A stretch of 64,000 bases of DNA, from NCBI RefSeq assembly GCF_040784935.1, contig NZ_CP160680.1:1479501-1543500 (forward strand). The letters run 5' to 3'. Both the position numbers and the translations under genes were made by a program. Origin of the DNA: Lewinella sp. LCG006 (lineage in GTDB: Bacteria > Bacteroidota > Bacteroidia > Chitinophagales > Saprospiraceae). This document shows, one piece after another, positions 21,901-28,653 of this stretch (the first letter of the stretch is position 1; the number at the start of each line of letters is the position of its first letter). The notes beneath the pieces were generated by a model. The model searched no databases and was not told the origin of the DNA. It saw nothing but the letters and a program-made list of their open reading frames with translations.

Positions 21901-24900
21901 ATTGTAAGATCTTGGGATTGACCACGCACGAACATTACACTCGTAGGATCGAAACCGTCTTCATCTGCGCCGTCGCCGTCGGCATCAGCACTTGGTGTAC
22001 CGTCGAGTTCGTCATCTACCGACGCGCCAATCTTCAAGGTCACCATATCATTCTCATCCGTAACAATCTTGTGTACTGGGCCGCCGTTGGCAGAAGATGT
22101 TTCGTAATCTTCTTCACCGGTACCAGCAGCACCATCTACAAGGTCACCATAGTCAAAGGCCATCACTACAATCTCGTAGTCTTCTACTTCACCGTCAGGG
22201 GCAGGACCCGTAGGGCTCATTGCCATGTCAGTCGTCAAACGGAAACGCATCCCGAGTTCGTCGTTGATCGCAGCGTCGGCTGGGGGCGTGATGCCCGCCA
22301 AAATCGCAGAGGTTGATTGATCGGCTACCGTTGTGAAGTACATCTCATCCGTACCATCAAAGGCACCGTCGTTGTTCCAGTCGATGTAGACCGTCAACTT
22401 CGCATCAACACCCGTCATGTTCATGACTGGGATTGTAAGATCTTGGGATTGACCACGAACGAACATTGTGCTCGTAGGATCAAAGCCGTCTTCATCTGCG
22501 CCGTCGCCGTCGGCATCAGCACTTGGTGTACCGTCGAGTTCGTCATCTACCGACGCGCCAATCTTCAAGGTCACCATATCATTCTCATCCGTAACAATCT
22601 TGTGTACTGGGCCGCCGTTGGCAGAAGATGTTTCATAATCTTCTTCACCGGTACCAGCAGCACCATCAACAAGGTCACCATAGTCAAAGGCCATCACTAC
22701 AATCTCGTAGTCTTCTACCTCACCGTCAGGGGCAGGGCCACCTGGACTCATCGCCATATCCGTTGTCAGACGGAAACGCATTCCGATTTCGTCGTTGATC
22801 GCAGCGTCGGCTGGGGGCGTAATGCCCGCCAAAATCGCAGAGGTTGATTGATCGGCTACCGTTGTGAAGTACATCTCGTCCGTACCATCAAAGGCACCGT
22901 CGTTGTTCCAGTCGATGTAGACCGTCAACTTCGCATCAACACCCGTCATGTTCATGACTGGGATTGTAAGATCTTGGGATTGACCACGCACGAACATTGT
23001 GCTCGTAGGATCGAAACCGTCTTCATCTGCGCCATCGCCGTCGGCATCAGCACTTGGTGTACCGTCGAGTTCGTCATCTACCGACGCGCCAATCTTCAAG
23101 GTCACCATATCATTCTCATCCGTAACAATCTTGTGTACTGGGCCACCGTTGGCAGAAGATGTTTCATAATCTTCTTCACCGGTACCAGCAGCACCATCAA
23201 CAAGGTCACCGTAATCAAAGGCCATCACCATGATCAGGTAGTCTTCTACCTCACCATCAGAAGCGTTCCCGCCAGCCGACATAACCGCAGTTTGGTCCGT
23301 ACTGAAACGGAAACGAACCGCCAGATTGGTATTGATCACAGCTCCTGCTGGGGGCGTAACTCCGCTCAGCGTTGCGCTTGTCGCAGCGTCAGCCACCATG
23401 ACATCATACATCTCATTGGTACCGGTGAAATCTCCATTATTGTCCCAATCGATAAACATAACCAACTTGGCCATCTGCCCTGTCATGTTCATTAATGGAA
23501 TCGTAATATCCTGTGTCTGTGTACGTACGAACATGTAGTCACCGGGGATAAAGCTATCTTCGTCGGCTCCATCTCCATCAGCCAGAGTACTTGGAGCACC
23601 ATCTGCTTCGGTGTCCACAGTAGCCCCTAACTTAATCAGAGGGGTGGCAGGAACACAGTGACTCGCAGCAGTAGCAAGACCAGCTGTGGGGTAAGGAGCA
23701 GCTAAGTCGCCGAAGTCTAGACCGAATACTTCAACTTCAGTTGTTGCAATGGCAATACAACCGTTAATATCCGTATAAGTGTAAGTTATCTCGTAAGTAC
23801 CTGGACCAGCATCGCTCACATCCAGGCTCGCTGTACCATCACCATTGTCGGTGAAGCCGGCACCGGCGGTAGTTGTAAAAACACCATTCGCATCTGTGGG
23901 CACTCCAGTGAAGACCATGTCACTACCAGTGATACATTCATCAGCTGGATCGTTCAGACTGACAATAGGTAATGCATTAACCGTAACGCTGACCGTCTGG
24001 CTAGCATCACAGCCATTAACATTCGTATAGGTATAGGTTACATCGTAGGTACCAGCACCCGCTACGCTTACATCCAGGCTCGCTGTGCCATCACCGTTGT
24101 CGGTGAAGCCGGCTCCTGCGGTGGTCGTGAACACACCGTTCGCATCCGTGGGCATACCGGTGAAGCTCATGTCTGCGCCGTCGATACATACATCGGCGGG
24201 GTCGTTCAAGCTTACGATGGGCTCGGGGTTAACCGTAACGCTGACCGTCTGGCTAGCATCACAGCCATTAACATCCGTATAGGTATAAGTTACATCGTAG
24301 GTACCAGCACCCGCTACGCTTACATCCAGGATCGCTGTGCCATCACCGTTGTCGGTGAAGCCGGCACCGGCGGTGGACGTGAACACACCGTTGGCATCCG
24401 TAGGCATACCTGTGAAGGTCATGTCTGCGCCGTCGATACATACATCGGCGGGGTCGTTCAAGCTTACGATGGGCTCAGGGTTAACCGTGACGCTTACCGT
24501 TTGGCTTGCATCACAACCATTGCCATCTGTGTAGGTATACGTTACATCGTACGTGCCTGCGCCAGCTACGCTAACATCAAGGCTCGCGGTACCGTCTCCG
24601 TTGTCGGTGAAGCCCGCTCCTGCGGTCGTCGTGAAGACACCGTTGGCGTCCGTGGGCATGCCGGTGAAGGACATGTCCGCGCCGTCGATACATACATCGG
24701 CGGGGTCGTTCAGACTTACGATTGGTTCGGGGTTAACCGTGACGCTTACCGTTTGGCTCGCATCACAACCGTTGCCATCCGTGTAGGTATACGTTACATC
24801 GTATGTGCCTGCGCCAGCTACGCTAACATCAAGGCTCGCGGTACCGTCTCCGTTGTCGGTGAAGCCCGCTCCTGCGGTCGTCGTGAAGACACCGTTGGCG

Positions 24901-27470
24901 TCCGTGGGCATGCCGATGAAGGACATGTCCGCGCCGTCGATACATACATCGGCGGGGTCGTTCAGACTTACGATTGGTTCGGGGTTAACCGTGACGCTTA
25001 CCGTTTGGCTCGCATCACAGCCGTTGCCATCCGTGTAGGTATACGTTACATCGTATGTGCCTGCGCCAGCTACGCTAACATCAAGGCTCGCGGTACCGTC
25101 TCCGTTGTCGGTGAAGCCCGCTCCTGCGGTCGTCGTGAAGACACCATTGGCATCCGTGGGCATGCCGGTGAAGGACATGTCCGCGCCGTCAATACATACA
25201 TCAGCAGGGTCGTTTAAGCTGACGATTGGTTCGGGGTTAACCGTGACGCTTACTGTTTGGCCAGCATCACAACCGTTGCCATCCGTGTAGGTATACGTTA
25301 CATCGTACGTGCCTGCGCCAGCTACGCTAACATCAAGGCTCGCAGTACCGTCTCCGTTGTCGGTGAAGCCCGCTCCTGCGGTCGTCGTGAAGACACCGTT
25401 GGCGTCCGTGGGCATGCCCGTGAAGGACATGTCCGCGCCGTCGATACATACATCAGCGGGATCGTTTAGACTTACAATTGGCAAAGTAAGAGCAGGGGTA
25501 GTTACCTGATAATCGGTATAACAACCATTATCCAAATTAAACACCCGTACTACATAGTTTGTATTATGAGCTAAACCGCTAAACATTGTAGTACCTCCAG
25601 ATATCGTCATGTTCATGACATCACCATAAGCTGGGCCACCAGCTAAATCATAATCTACTCCAGCTATAATACCTGCTTCATCACCGTCCATGACCATTGT
25701 CACATCAATAGTGGCATTGTTAGTAACCGCTCCGCCGACACACATACCCGCTGCAGGAGTAACCGTGGCCGTCGGATTGATACAAATCAGCACACAACTT
25801 CCTGGATCAGTCACTATCAAATCTGTCATACAACCATTACCGTCAGTGATCGTTACGGTCACATCACCAGCGCCAGCTGAGTTATCATTCAGCGTGAAGA
25901 TTGTCGCAACATCATAAGTACCCATAGCAGGGCTAATATTAGTAGCTCCACCTCCGCTGACACTTACGGTATAAGTACCGCTAACACCGGTGCCTGAAGG
26001 GGTAAGACTAAAGCTGATCGCATCATTACCTGTACAAGTAACGCTAGCTAGGCCAGTGGCATCTATAGTACATACAGATGCACCACAGAAGCTACTCAAG
26101 TCTCCCGTGAAGGGATAATTGTGAATCTCTGTTCCTGAACCAGAATGGGTAAGATTTCCACCAATATAAGCCCTACCATTCAGATTTTGCACTATATCAA
26201 GATTACCATTAGGTACAAGTACTAAACCATTGAGGTTAGCCTGCGCAGAGACACTCGTGGCCTCATAAAAGTTATAGATGACGTTGTAGACGAGGGCATC
26301 GGGGTCCGATCCTGTCATAGCAAATGCAGGGTCATCCACCCTGCCAGCTATCGCGTTAAGTCGAGACGTGACTGTCATTCCCGAAATATTAAGAATGATG
26401 GTAGCACCAGGAGCAATATCTGAGAAAAGTAAATTATCCTGAAAACCTGGATCCAGATCAGCTCCGCTGATATTTATTATTTCAATTGCCGCATTGGTTC
26501 CTTCCACCGTACGAGTTCCTGTATTAAAAACTCCTGTAGAGGTAGCCATCTGCATTGCCATACTGATCTGATCTGCTTCGCTTAATAACGCAGTATGATC
26601 TACAATGCTGGAGCCATTGTTGGCAGACGCTGTGCCATTACCAATATTCAAAGTACTAGCTCCTCCTGAATAGGCGACGTATCCGACACCGCCACCGTTA
26701 TTAGTTCCCATATTCAGGGTTCCCGTGCCAGACATGGATCCTTCAACAGCCACGGCGTTTCCTACATCACTGATGACGTAAGTACCTCCGCCAGATTCTC
26801 CAATACCATAACCTTTATTTATGATTAAGTTACCTCCTACAGCCAAGCGCCCCTCTATTTCTGCTCCGCCAGTGGACGGAACGATAAAGTCACCACCAAC
26901 AACGACCTGGTAGGAAGCATCCAAACCCCTAAAAGAAGGAGGTGGTGCACCACAAGTTAAGCTAAAAGGTGCCCCAGACTGCTCTCCAGCTGTTATTGGA
27001 GAGGGGTATTCCCCAGCCGTGCCACAATACGGGTTAGTAGGATTTGAGAAAGGAGTGGTAGGATCTGGGGCAGTCCCATCAACATCAAGGTTATTGAAAA
27101 TATTGACACAACTTTGTGCAGCAGCTCCACAAGGCATCGCCGCATCCGTACAATCCACCGTGTACATACTCGGATCGTTACCTAAGTTGCTATCAAAATC
27201 ATTGCCAGCTGTATTCTCATCACAAATCGTCAAATTTGTTCCAACGTAAGAACCGGATAGCGTAATGGTAGAGCCCCTATTTGTTACAAATATTCCGCCA
27301 TTCATCCCTGCAACTGGGAGAAAGAAGACCGCATTACTGTTTATTGATACATTCTGAAAGTCAGTATTATTATCGACATCACAGGCTGCAGGGCATTTTG
27401 CTTGAAGGTTTAGTGTACTGAATAGTACAAAAATGAGGCCAAGTGGGTAACTCAGGTAATTATTATTCAT
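12990..27470 (-). CDS. Giant T9SS-exported protein with choice-of-anchor A, PKD-like and nine GEVED-type domains
   Basis: A complete 4,826-residue protein. Residues 1-24 are a signal peptide (cut after LQA). In order: a choice-of-anchor A domain (about 178-460); Ig-like Cys-rich domains; seven 84-residue PKD-like repeats (about 663-1249); nine GEVED-type domains (FDYGDL...DGEVEDY, about 1249-2866), four nearly identical; two SdrD B-like domains (VGNLVWEDYNGNGVQD; about 2867-3153); then the cassette also found in the proteins at 28654 and 37891: HYR-like domains, a carboxypeptidase-regulatory-like fold, dockerin-like loops (DANRSGTITTLD, about 4446-4513), a GDVNGSA linker, a cohesin-like domain and a T9SS sorting domain (LYQNTPNPF at about 4725 to the end). 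The ATG at 27470 is the only start that places the signal peptide correctly. A terminator follows. A secreted or surface adhesin or matrix protein is inferred; no enzyme domain was recognised. Confidence 0.97.
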   Translation of the reverse strand: MNNNYLSYPLGLIFVLFSTLNLQAKCPAACDVDNNTDFQNVSINSNAVFFLPVAGMNGGIFVTNRGSTITLSGSYVGTNLTICDENTAGNDFDSNLGNDPSMYTVDCTDAAMPCGAAAQSCVNIFNNLDVDGTAPDPTTPFSNPTNPYCGTAGEYPSPITAGEQSGAPFSLTCGAPPPSFRGLDASYQVVVGGDFIVPSTGGAEIEGRLAVGGNLIINKGYGIGESGGGTYVISDVGNAVAVEGSMSGTGTLNMGTNNGGGVGYVAYSGGASTLNIGNGTASANNGSSIVDHTALLSEADQISMAMQMATSTGVFNTGTRTVEGTNAAIEIINISGADLDPGFQDNLLFSDIAPGATIILNISGMTVTSRLNAIAGRVDDPAFAMTGSDPDALVYNVIYNFYEATSVSAQANLNGLVLVPNGNLDIVQNLNGRAYIGGNLTHSGSGTEIHNYPFTGDLSSFCGASVCTIDATGLASVTCTGNDAISFSLTPSGTGVSGTYTVSVSGGGATNISPAMGTYDVATIFTLNDNSAGAGDVTVTITDGNGCMTDLIVTDPGSCVLICINPTATVTPAAGMCVGGAVTNNATIDVTMVMDGDEAGIIAGVDYDLAGGPAYGDVMNMTISGGTTMFSGLAHNTNYVVRVFNLDNGCYTDYQVTTPALTLPIVSLNDPADVCIDGADMSFTGMPTDANGVFTTTAGAGFTDNGDGTASLDVSVAGAGTYDVTYTYTDGNGCDAGQTVSVTVNPEPIVSLNDPADVCIDGADMSFTGMPTDANGVFTTTAGAGFTDNGDGTASLDVSVAGAGTYDVTYTYTDGNGCDASQTVSVTVNPEPIVSLNDPADVCIDGADMSFIGMPTDANGVFTTTAGAGFTDNGDGTASLDVSVAGAGTYDVTYTYTDGNGCDASQTVSVTVNPEPIVSLNDPADVCIDGADMSFTGMPTDANGVFTTTAGAGFTDNGDGTASLDVSVAGAGTYDVTYTYTDGNGCDASQTVSVTVNPEPIVSLNDPADVCIDGADMTFTGMPTDANGVFTSTAGAGFTDNGDGTAILDVSVAGAGTYDVTYTYTDVNGCDASQTVSVTVNPEPIVSLNDPADVCIDGADMSFTGMPTDANGVFTTTAGAGFTDNGDGTASLDVSVAGAGTYDVTYTYTNVNGCDASQTVSVTVNALPIVSLNDPADECITGSDMVFTGVPTDANGVFTTTAGAGFTDNGDGTASLDVSDAGPGTYEITYTYTDINGCIAIATTEVEVFGLDFGDLAAPYPTAGLATAASHCVPATPLIKLGATVDTEADGAPSTLADGDGADEDSFIPGDYMFVRTQTQDITIPLMNMTGQMAKLVMFIDWDNNGDFTGTNEMYDVMVADAATSATLSGVTPPAGAVINTNLAVRFRFSTDQTAVMSAGGNASDGEVEDYLIMVMAFDYGDLVDGAAGTGEEDYETSSANGGPVHKIVTDENDMVTLKIGASVDDELDGTPSADADGDGADEDGFDPTSTMFVRGQSQDLTIPVMNMTGVDAKLTVYIDWNNDGAFDGTDEMYFTTVADQSTSAILAGITPPADAAINDEIGMRFRLTTDMAMSPGGPAPDGEVEDYEIVVMAFDYGDLVDGAAGTGEEDYETSSANGGPVHKIVTDENDMVTLKIGASVDDELDGTPSADADGDGADEDGFDPTSTMFVRGQSQDLTIPVMNMTGVDAKLTVYIDWNNDGAFDGTDEMYFTTVADQSTSAILAGITPPADAAINDELGMRFRLTTDMAMSPTGPAPDGEVEDYEIVVMAFDYGDLVDGAAGTGEEDYETSSANGGPVHKIVTDENDMVTLKIGASVDDELDGTPSADADGDGADEDGFDPTSVMFVRGQSQDLTIPVMNMTGVDAKLTVYIDWNNDGAFDGTDEMYFTTVADQSTSAILAGITPPADAAINDELGMRFRLTTDMAMSPTGPAPDGEVEDYEIVVMAFDYGDLVDGAAGTGEEDYETSSANGGPVHKIVTDENDMVTLKIGASVDDELDGTPSADADGDGADEDGFDPTSVMFVRGQSQDLTIPVMNMTGVDAKLTVYIDWNNDGAFDGTDEMYFTTVADQSTSAILAGITPPADAAINDEIGMRFRLTTDMAMSPGGPAPDGEVEDYEIVVMAFDYGDLADLGTGTTEEDYETTIADGGPVHKIITNEDDMVTLKIGATVDDELDGAQSTDADGDGDDEDGFDPTSVMFVTGQSVDLDIPVMNMTGAPAKLTVFIDWNNNGDFTDIGEMYFVDVPDQATSVTIADIVPPFTTTLNDELGFRIRLSSDMDASMSPTGPAPDGEVEDYLIMVMGFDYGDLIDGTDGTSEQDYQTQNANGGPSHKIITNEEDMVLLKIGLLLDDEADGQQSSNATGDVTDEDDEDGFDPTSIMFMTNQSVDITIPVMNMTNEDAKLVFFIDWNNNGEFEVDEMYSTIVMPNETEAVLTGVTPPLTATLNDDIGIRIRISTDQDAVMSPYGPAPDGEVEDYEIPVMGFDYGDLNDVVTGTNGDANAPLTPADYQTTAADGGPAHKILTNEEDMVTLKIGAAVDDEVDGQPSADAGATDGDDNNAAPGTMDVDDEDGLDLDNLPLFILTQTTSLNIPVMNMTGEDATIAVYVDFNKDGFLDPNTEKFTATVADGDTEVTVNVGPIPADAVVGQDVGLRIRLANDMDEVMSSTGLANSGEVEDYMIQIIGFDYGDLPDTYTTTGDDAPRHIVSENLKLGACVDVELDGIPEPMAGMMEGGDDADPGLVTFGDCVGGGDEDGIVFSHPMIPGNESCITVTAMNMTGEDAVLQVWIDWNGDGMFGAGEELVFTDATVPVGGVDAAEYCFPVPATVGYSEGALFIRARLSPDGGLAPDSQTGAVPFGEIEDYKIKLSKVGNLVWEDYNGNGVQDEAGDLGINGVDVELLWYGPDGDVNTTDDNRTYTVTTANDGTTDGIYSFCGLNPGTYSISIPELPGDFVPTWSNIPGDDEIDSDEHTGVEFTIVDPMGLPEGENGTGDNPGGINGFPDMQDDLSFDFGAYIPAELGDFVWLDESFDINDNTQVSTGIVPDSPIEGVTVTLMGTNNIGQPVMLVLVTDENGYYKFEDLAPGTYKVIFDPSTALGECGPILLAVIPNVGPDDLDSDIDQNTFTTGFYDLFSGDDIPTVDAGFVEPPFDFACIADLNVTLGANCSATITPDMILTGLHYCIDEFIISIDGVETDQVTGCGEHTYMIRLIEDGVEVYTCWGSIFAEDKTDPVVTCPANTSSVTMDYEAHQASGNLNAADATLNFNDNSCLNQGFLADGVHNYDVITFTTPDFALPVDVYTFLVDTDWGDGSLFLFQGGFDPASPCENILGSSDDGFVPGGNPFDPTLRLSLPLQPNTSYTLVLTNWLTTQFGDWTVTIYSDNNTGVTGADFTPVALTQTRDLVCNDIDFIHFETPQSWIASADGTLDFTATRNTFFGGSTAALNAFIAKVNLTGFPVVGDNCGPVLVTLSDVTDSDGDCGDERITRTFTVADRYDGVCIGAPRTVSCNQVITFRKPTIGDIVFPPFVVPIECDEDYATDANGNPHPSTSGYPWIRTAFGFYDLDQIYCNIGASYSDEPRITVCEGTYKLRREWNIIDWCNPGGSGTLNQLIKVGDFTGPVLTGVAPTLTISTSPLSCVANVLIPTPTITDGNGCSDVHTTTYTILANGESFFAGGNIADNDVVGVPVGTHTLILCAEDACGNETCEEYTLIIRDEIEPTASCDDDLNVSIGGGDVLNGIEGIARIFATAVDEGSSDNCGEVSLEVRRNYWRNETCDPSENRWSPWGEYIDFYCCDINNEITIELRVTDESGNQNICWMTIVPEDKLNPYCYAPAPVNLSCNDLPLAFPGDIQTAYDEDFAATSIMMSSIFGGATGTDNCAVDTIVERTPNIQVNDCGWGTITRRFEAWQLRPEGDANGNGAIDINEVFRSTNSCSQLITITEVHDFTIDFPEDVAADCGDPEVPTIITTTTGCDVLSVNIGDPVFFTANGDACYKYSITYDVINWCVWDGEYEGLVLPRMTEDDGESLPIDRAVEGNERPVVRVVSGFGPVDNNCDNIADAQPGIQYSVVIDRDHTDRDGDSDIPNTVYDNIPGNNIGCIPADQFGRRNFGRYIYTQYVKVYDSTAPVVTVGEYGGPTANCPNLLPGQFGDDDGDCQEAVSIPFSVADECELFDLDGVLVVNIVSAQLDAFAVDANGDGDIKSNEFVADANVLSNITSNGDGTYLFTGTFPIITSAMGDNIYHAVRILFEDGCGNQTSETIVFDVIDCKGPAPVCINGLTVTLMPTPEGEGCAMAIWAADFEGSPISDCTGQGPELFGGLPRVTKYAIYRAADVEADPDFVPSPDDIGLVLTDADEQTTVVYVYAFDEEGNYDYCETYVLVQLHATCSGDETGTIAGIIMTEGNEAVEGVEVSINGGMTATMTTNTNGTYSFSNLTLGGDYSVTPYLNANPLNGVTTFDIVKISKHILNVEPLVGPYKRIAADANRSGTITTLDLIQIRKLILNVITAFPNNTSWRFVDANYEFPESTNPWSETFPELINENNLPGDVLDADFVGVKIGDVNGSAQANALAGDDRTLNGIFHLQAEDIDLKAGNTYTVAVTAENLNQIEGYQGTLQLSGVELVDIEYGQAQAENFGLRFVDEGTITMSWNHNGGGTTTDVLFSLVLRASEDQPLREALSISSRYTAAEAYRSVLTDISPERGEQVFDLGIEFTSGWNAAAEFELYQNTPNPFAAATLIAFNLPAGHAGLPQDWEVTITISDARGRVLRIIKGDFAAGYNSINVTKQMINGTTGVLTYTVEARLANGEAGQAGEHRATKRMIVVE
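18870..23725 (-). repeat. Array of nine GEVED-type domains, four of them near-identical 531-bp units
   Basis: Each unit opens with FDYGDL and closes with DGEVEDY plus a short strand. Units 2-5 (21096-23219) are exactly 177 residues each, with unit starts at 23219, 22688, 22157 and 21626, and differ at only a few residues (for example STMF/SVMF, NDEIG/NDELG, SPGGP/SPTGP). Units 1 and 6-9 are diverged in sequence and length. The aspartate-rich core (DADGDGADEDGFD) suggests calcium binding, which is an inference. Confidence 0.93.
23725..25483 (-). repeat. Seven tandem 252-bp (84-residue) PKD-like repeats
   Basis: Units begin PIVSLNDPADVCIDGADM and end with a TVSVTVNPE strand, with TYDVTYTYTDGNGC near the C-terminal side. 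Six are almost identical; the seventh (closest to the GEVED array) is diverged (ADECITGSDMVFTG). Each has two Cys, probably one disulfide per domain. Confidence 0.93.
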
Positions 27471-27575
27471 TTGTTTAGTATTTGCTCCATTTTATTTCCA
27501 AAGGAAACTGCTTCCTAATGATTAAATACAGGCGTATTGTGCAAAAGCACCTAAAATTGTGCCAAAAAACGTTCC

Positions 27576-27592
27576 TCATCATCTAATGATGA
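27576..27592. promoter_or_regulatory. Perfect inverted repeat TCATCAT-CTA-ATGATGA
   Basis: Seven-base arms around a three-base centre, 106-122 bases upstream of the ATG at 27470. The size and symmetry suit a dimeric repressor site or a small leader hairpin. No known consensus was recognised. Confidence 0.35.
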
Positions 27593-27948
27593 CAATAGAA
27601 AGTCTTTACCAATTTAATTTTCTTAGAAAAAAATTACACAAATCAAGCTGAAGAATACAGCTGCCTAGATTAGATATATATTTTCTTCAGGTAATCACGG
27701 CATATTGTATCAAAAATGCTGACACCTTACTACAACAGACTACAAAAACATTTATAGAAACTTACATTATCATTCCACACGAGCACAAACTAGTGCCATT
27801 CAACTATAAAACATTTTCTGGTACAAAGATCATATTTTTTCAAAAATAAGCAAAAATATCCCTCATTTTTGTGTAAAAATAACACTTGTTCTTTAGAGGT
27901 CAAAAGCAGTACGCTCAAAGTGGCTTCACATGGTATTTTTACGACTAA

Positions 27949-27984
27949 AAGCTATAAAGCAGGAACGCTTAATGCAAATAGCTT
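27949..27984 (-). terminator. Possible weak hairpin terminator after the P-domain gene
   Basis: On the minus strand AAGCTAT and ATAGCTT enclose an inner AAGC/GCTT pair, beginning about nine bases after the stop of the gene at 27993. The following T-run is short (about four), so termination would be weak. It would mark the end of the proposed three-gene operon. Confidence 0.3.
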
Positions 27985-27992
27985 CATTGCTC

Positions 27993-28628
27993 CTACAACA
28001 TACCATAAGTATCATAACCACCTACGCTTATCCCCTGCTGCTCGGCATTGCAGGATACATAATGCCCAAATCCATAGTTGGGTAAATTCTTTTCTCCAAA
28101 AAACTGGCCCTGCCAAATACAAAGACTATCTGAATTATTGAAAACCCCTTTGTCAAACAAGCAATAACTCACATACCGTCTTTTGCTTATCATCTCCTTC
28201 CTCTTTAACCTGACGAAGATACTCCCTCTTGTTTCCCCTTCCCGCAAATCACTAATCCTCAACCACCAGGTCCCATTAGGGTTCTGGCCACTATTAAGAA
28301 AACCCATCCGCCCATCTGGTATATATTCTCCGTTTACGAAAGGAGGAGTAGCCTGATGTATATAACCGGAGAAGCTATTCCTACGAAAACATGCATCATA
28401 ATAGTCTCTTGCTGTTGCACCACCATTGCGGTTGGTCAGCCATATGCTACTCCCATCAGGGCTTTGCAATTCCACCTTAAGATCCGACACTCTAAGGTGA
28501 ATAATCGTAATACAAATTTTCCCCAACCCCAACTTTTCACCTAAGTGATCTGGCAATCCAGTCACCTGAATAGGGAAAGAATCATACACACTAAAAAAGG
28601 CGTCACCAGGTTTCCCCGATGACGCCAC
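27993..28628 (-). CDS. Small proprotein-convertase P-domain protein, possibly a remnant
   Basis: 211 residues from a GTG at 28628, 25 bp after the stop of the gene at 28654. Residues about 15-140 match the P/Homo B domain that follows subtilisin-like catalytic domains and also occurs alone in Bacteroidota exported proteins: LKVELQSPDGSSIWLTNRNG, a Cys and PPFVNGEYIPDG segment, and NPNGTWWLRISD. No protease domain, signal peptide or T9SS sorting domain is present, which is odd for a domain normally exported. The last about 65 residues are basic then Cys-containing and match nothing I recognise. No ATG lies upstream in frame before a stop, so the start is uncertain. It may be a truncated fragment of a larger exported protein, or a cotranscribed accessory to the adhesin upstream. 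Confidence 0.6.
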   Translation of the reverse strand: MASSGKPGDAFFSVYDSFPIQVTGLPDHLGEKLGLGKICITIIHLRVSDLKVELQSPDGSSIWLTNRNGGATARDYYDACFRRNSFSGYIHQATPPFVNGEYIPDGRMGFLNSGQNPNGTWWLRISDLREGETRGSIFVRLKRKEMISKRRYVSYCLFDKGVFNNSDSLCIWQGQFFGEKNLPNYGFGHYVSCNAEQQGISVGGYDTYGML

Positions 28629-28653
28629 GTCTAATTTACCTTTTAATTTTAGT

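Larger units (their letters stand above)
27471..27992. other. AT-rich 522-bp intergenic region, probable promoter region of the gene at 27470
   Basis: Lies between the P-domain gene and the GEVED protein. It contains a perfect dyad (27576-27592), and on the minus strand two TATTTTTG sequences (27841-27848 and 27851-27858) that match the Bacteroidota -7 consensus but have no good -33 partner. A short plus-strand frame at 27869-28141 is not credible. No gene is called. Confidence 0.6.

Noticed and set aside
21255-23495. Tandem plus-strand frames of 176-215 codons, nearly identical to each other
   Set aside because: They are antisense shadows of the 531-bp GEVED repeat; their starts and stops recur once per unit and the products lack any domain logic.
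27869-28141. 90-codon plus-strand frame in the gap before the P-domain gene
   Set aside because: It overlaps the 3' end of the P-domain gene and shows no domain or signal sequence.
28629-28653. Fusion or frameshift joining the P-domain to the upstream giant protein
   Set aside because: The upstream protein ends with a complete T9SS sorting domain (RRMVKM, TAA), so the P-domain is not a broken-off C-terminus.
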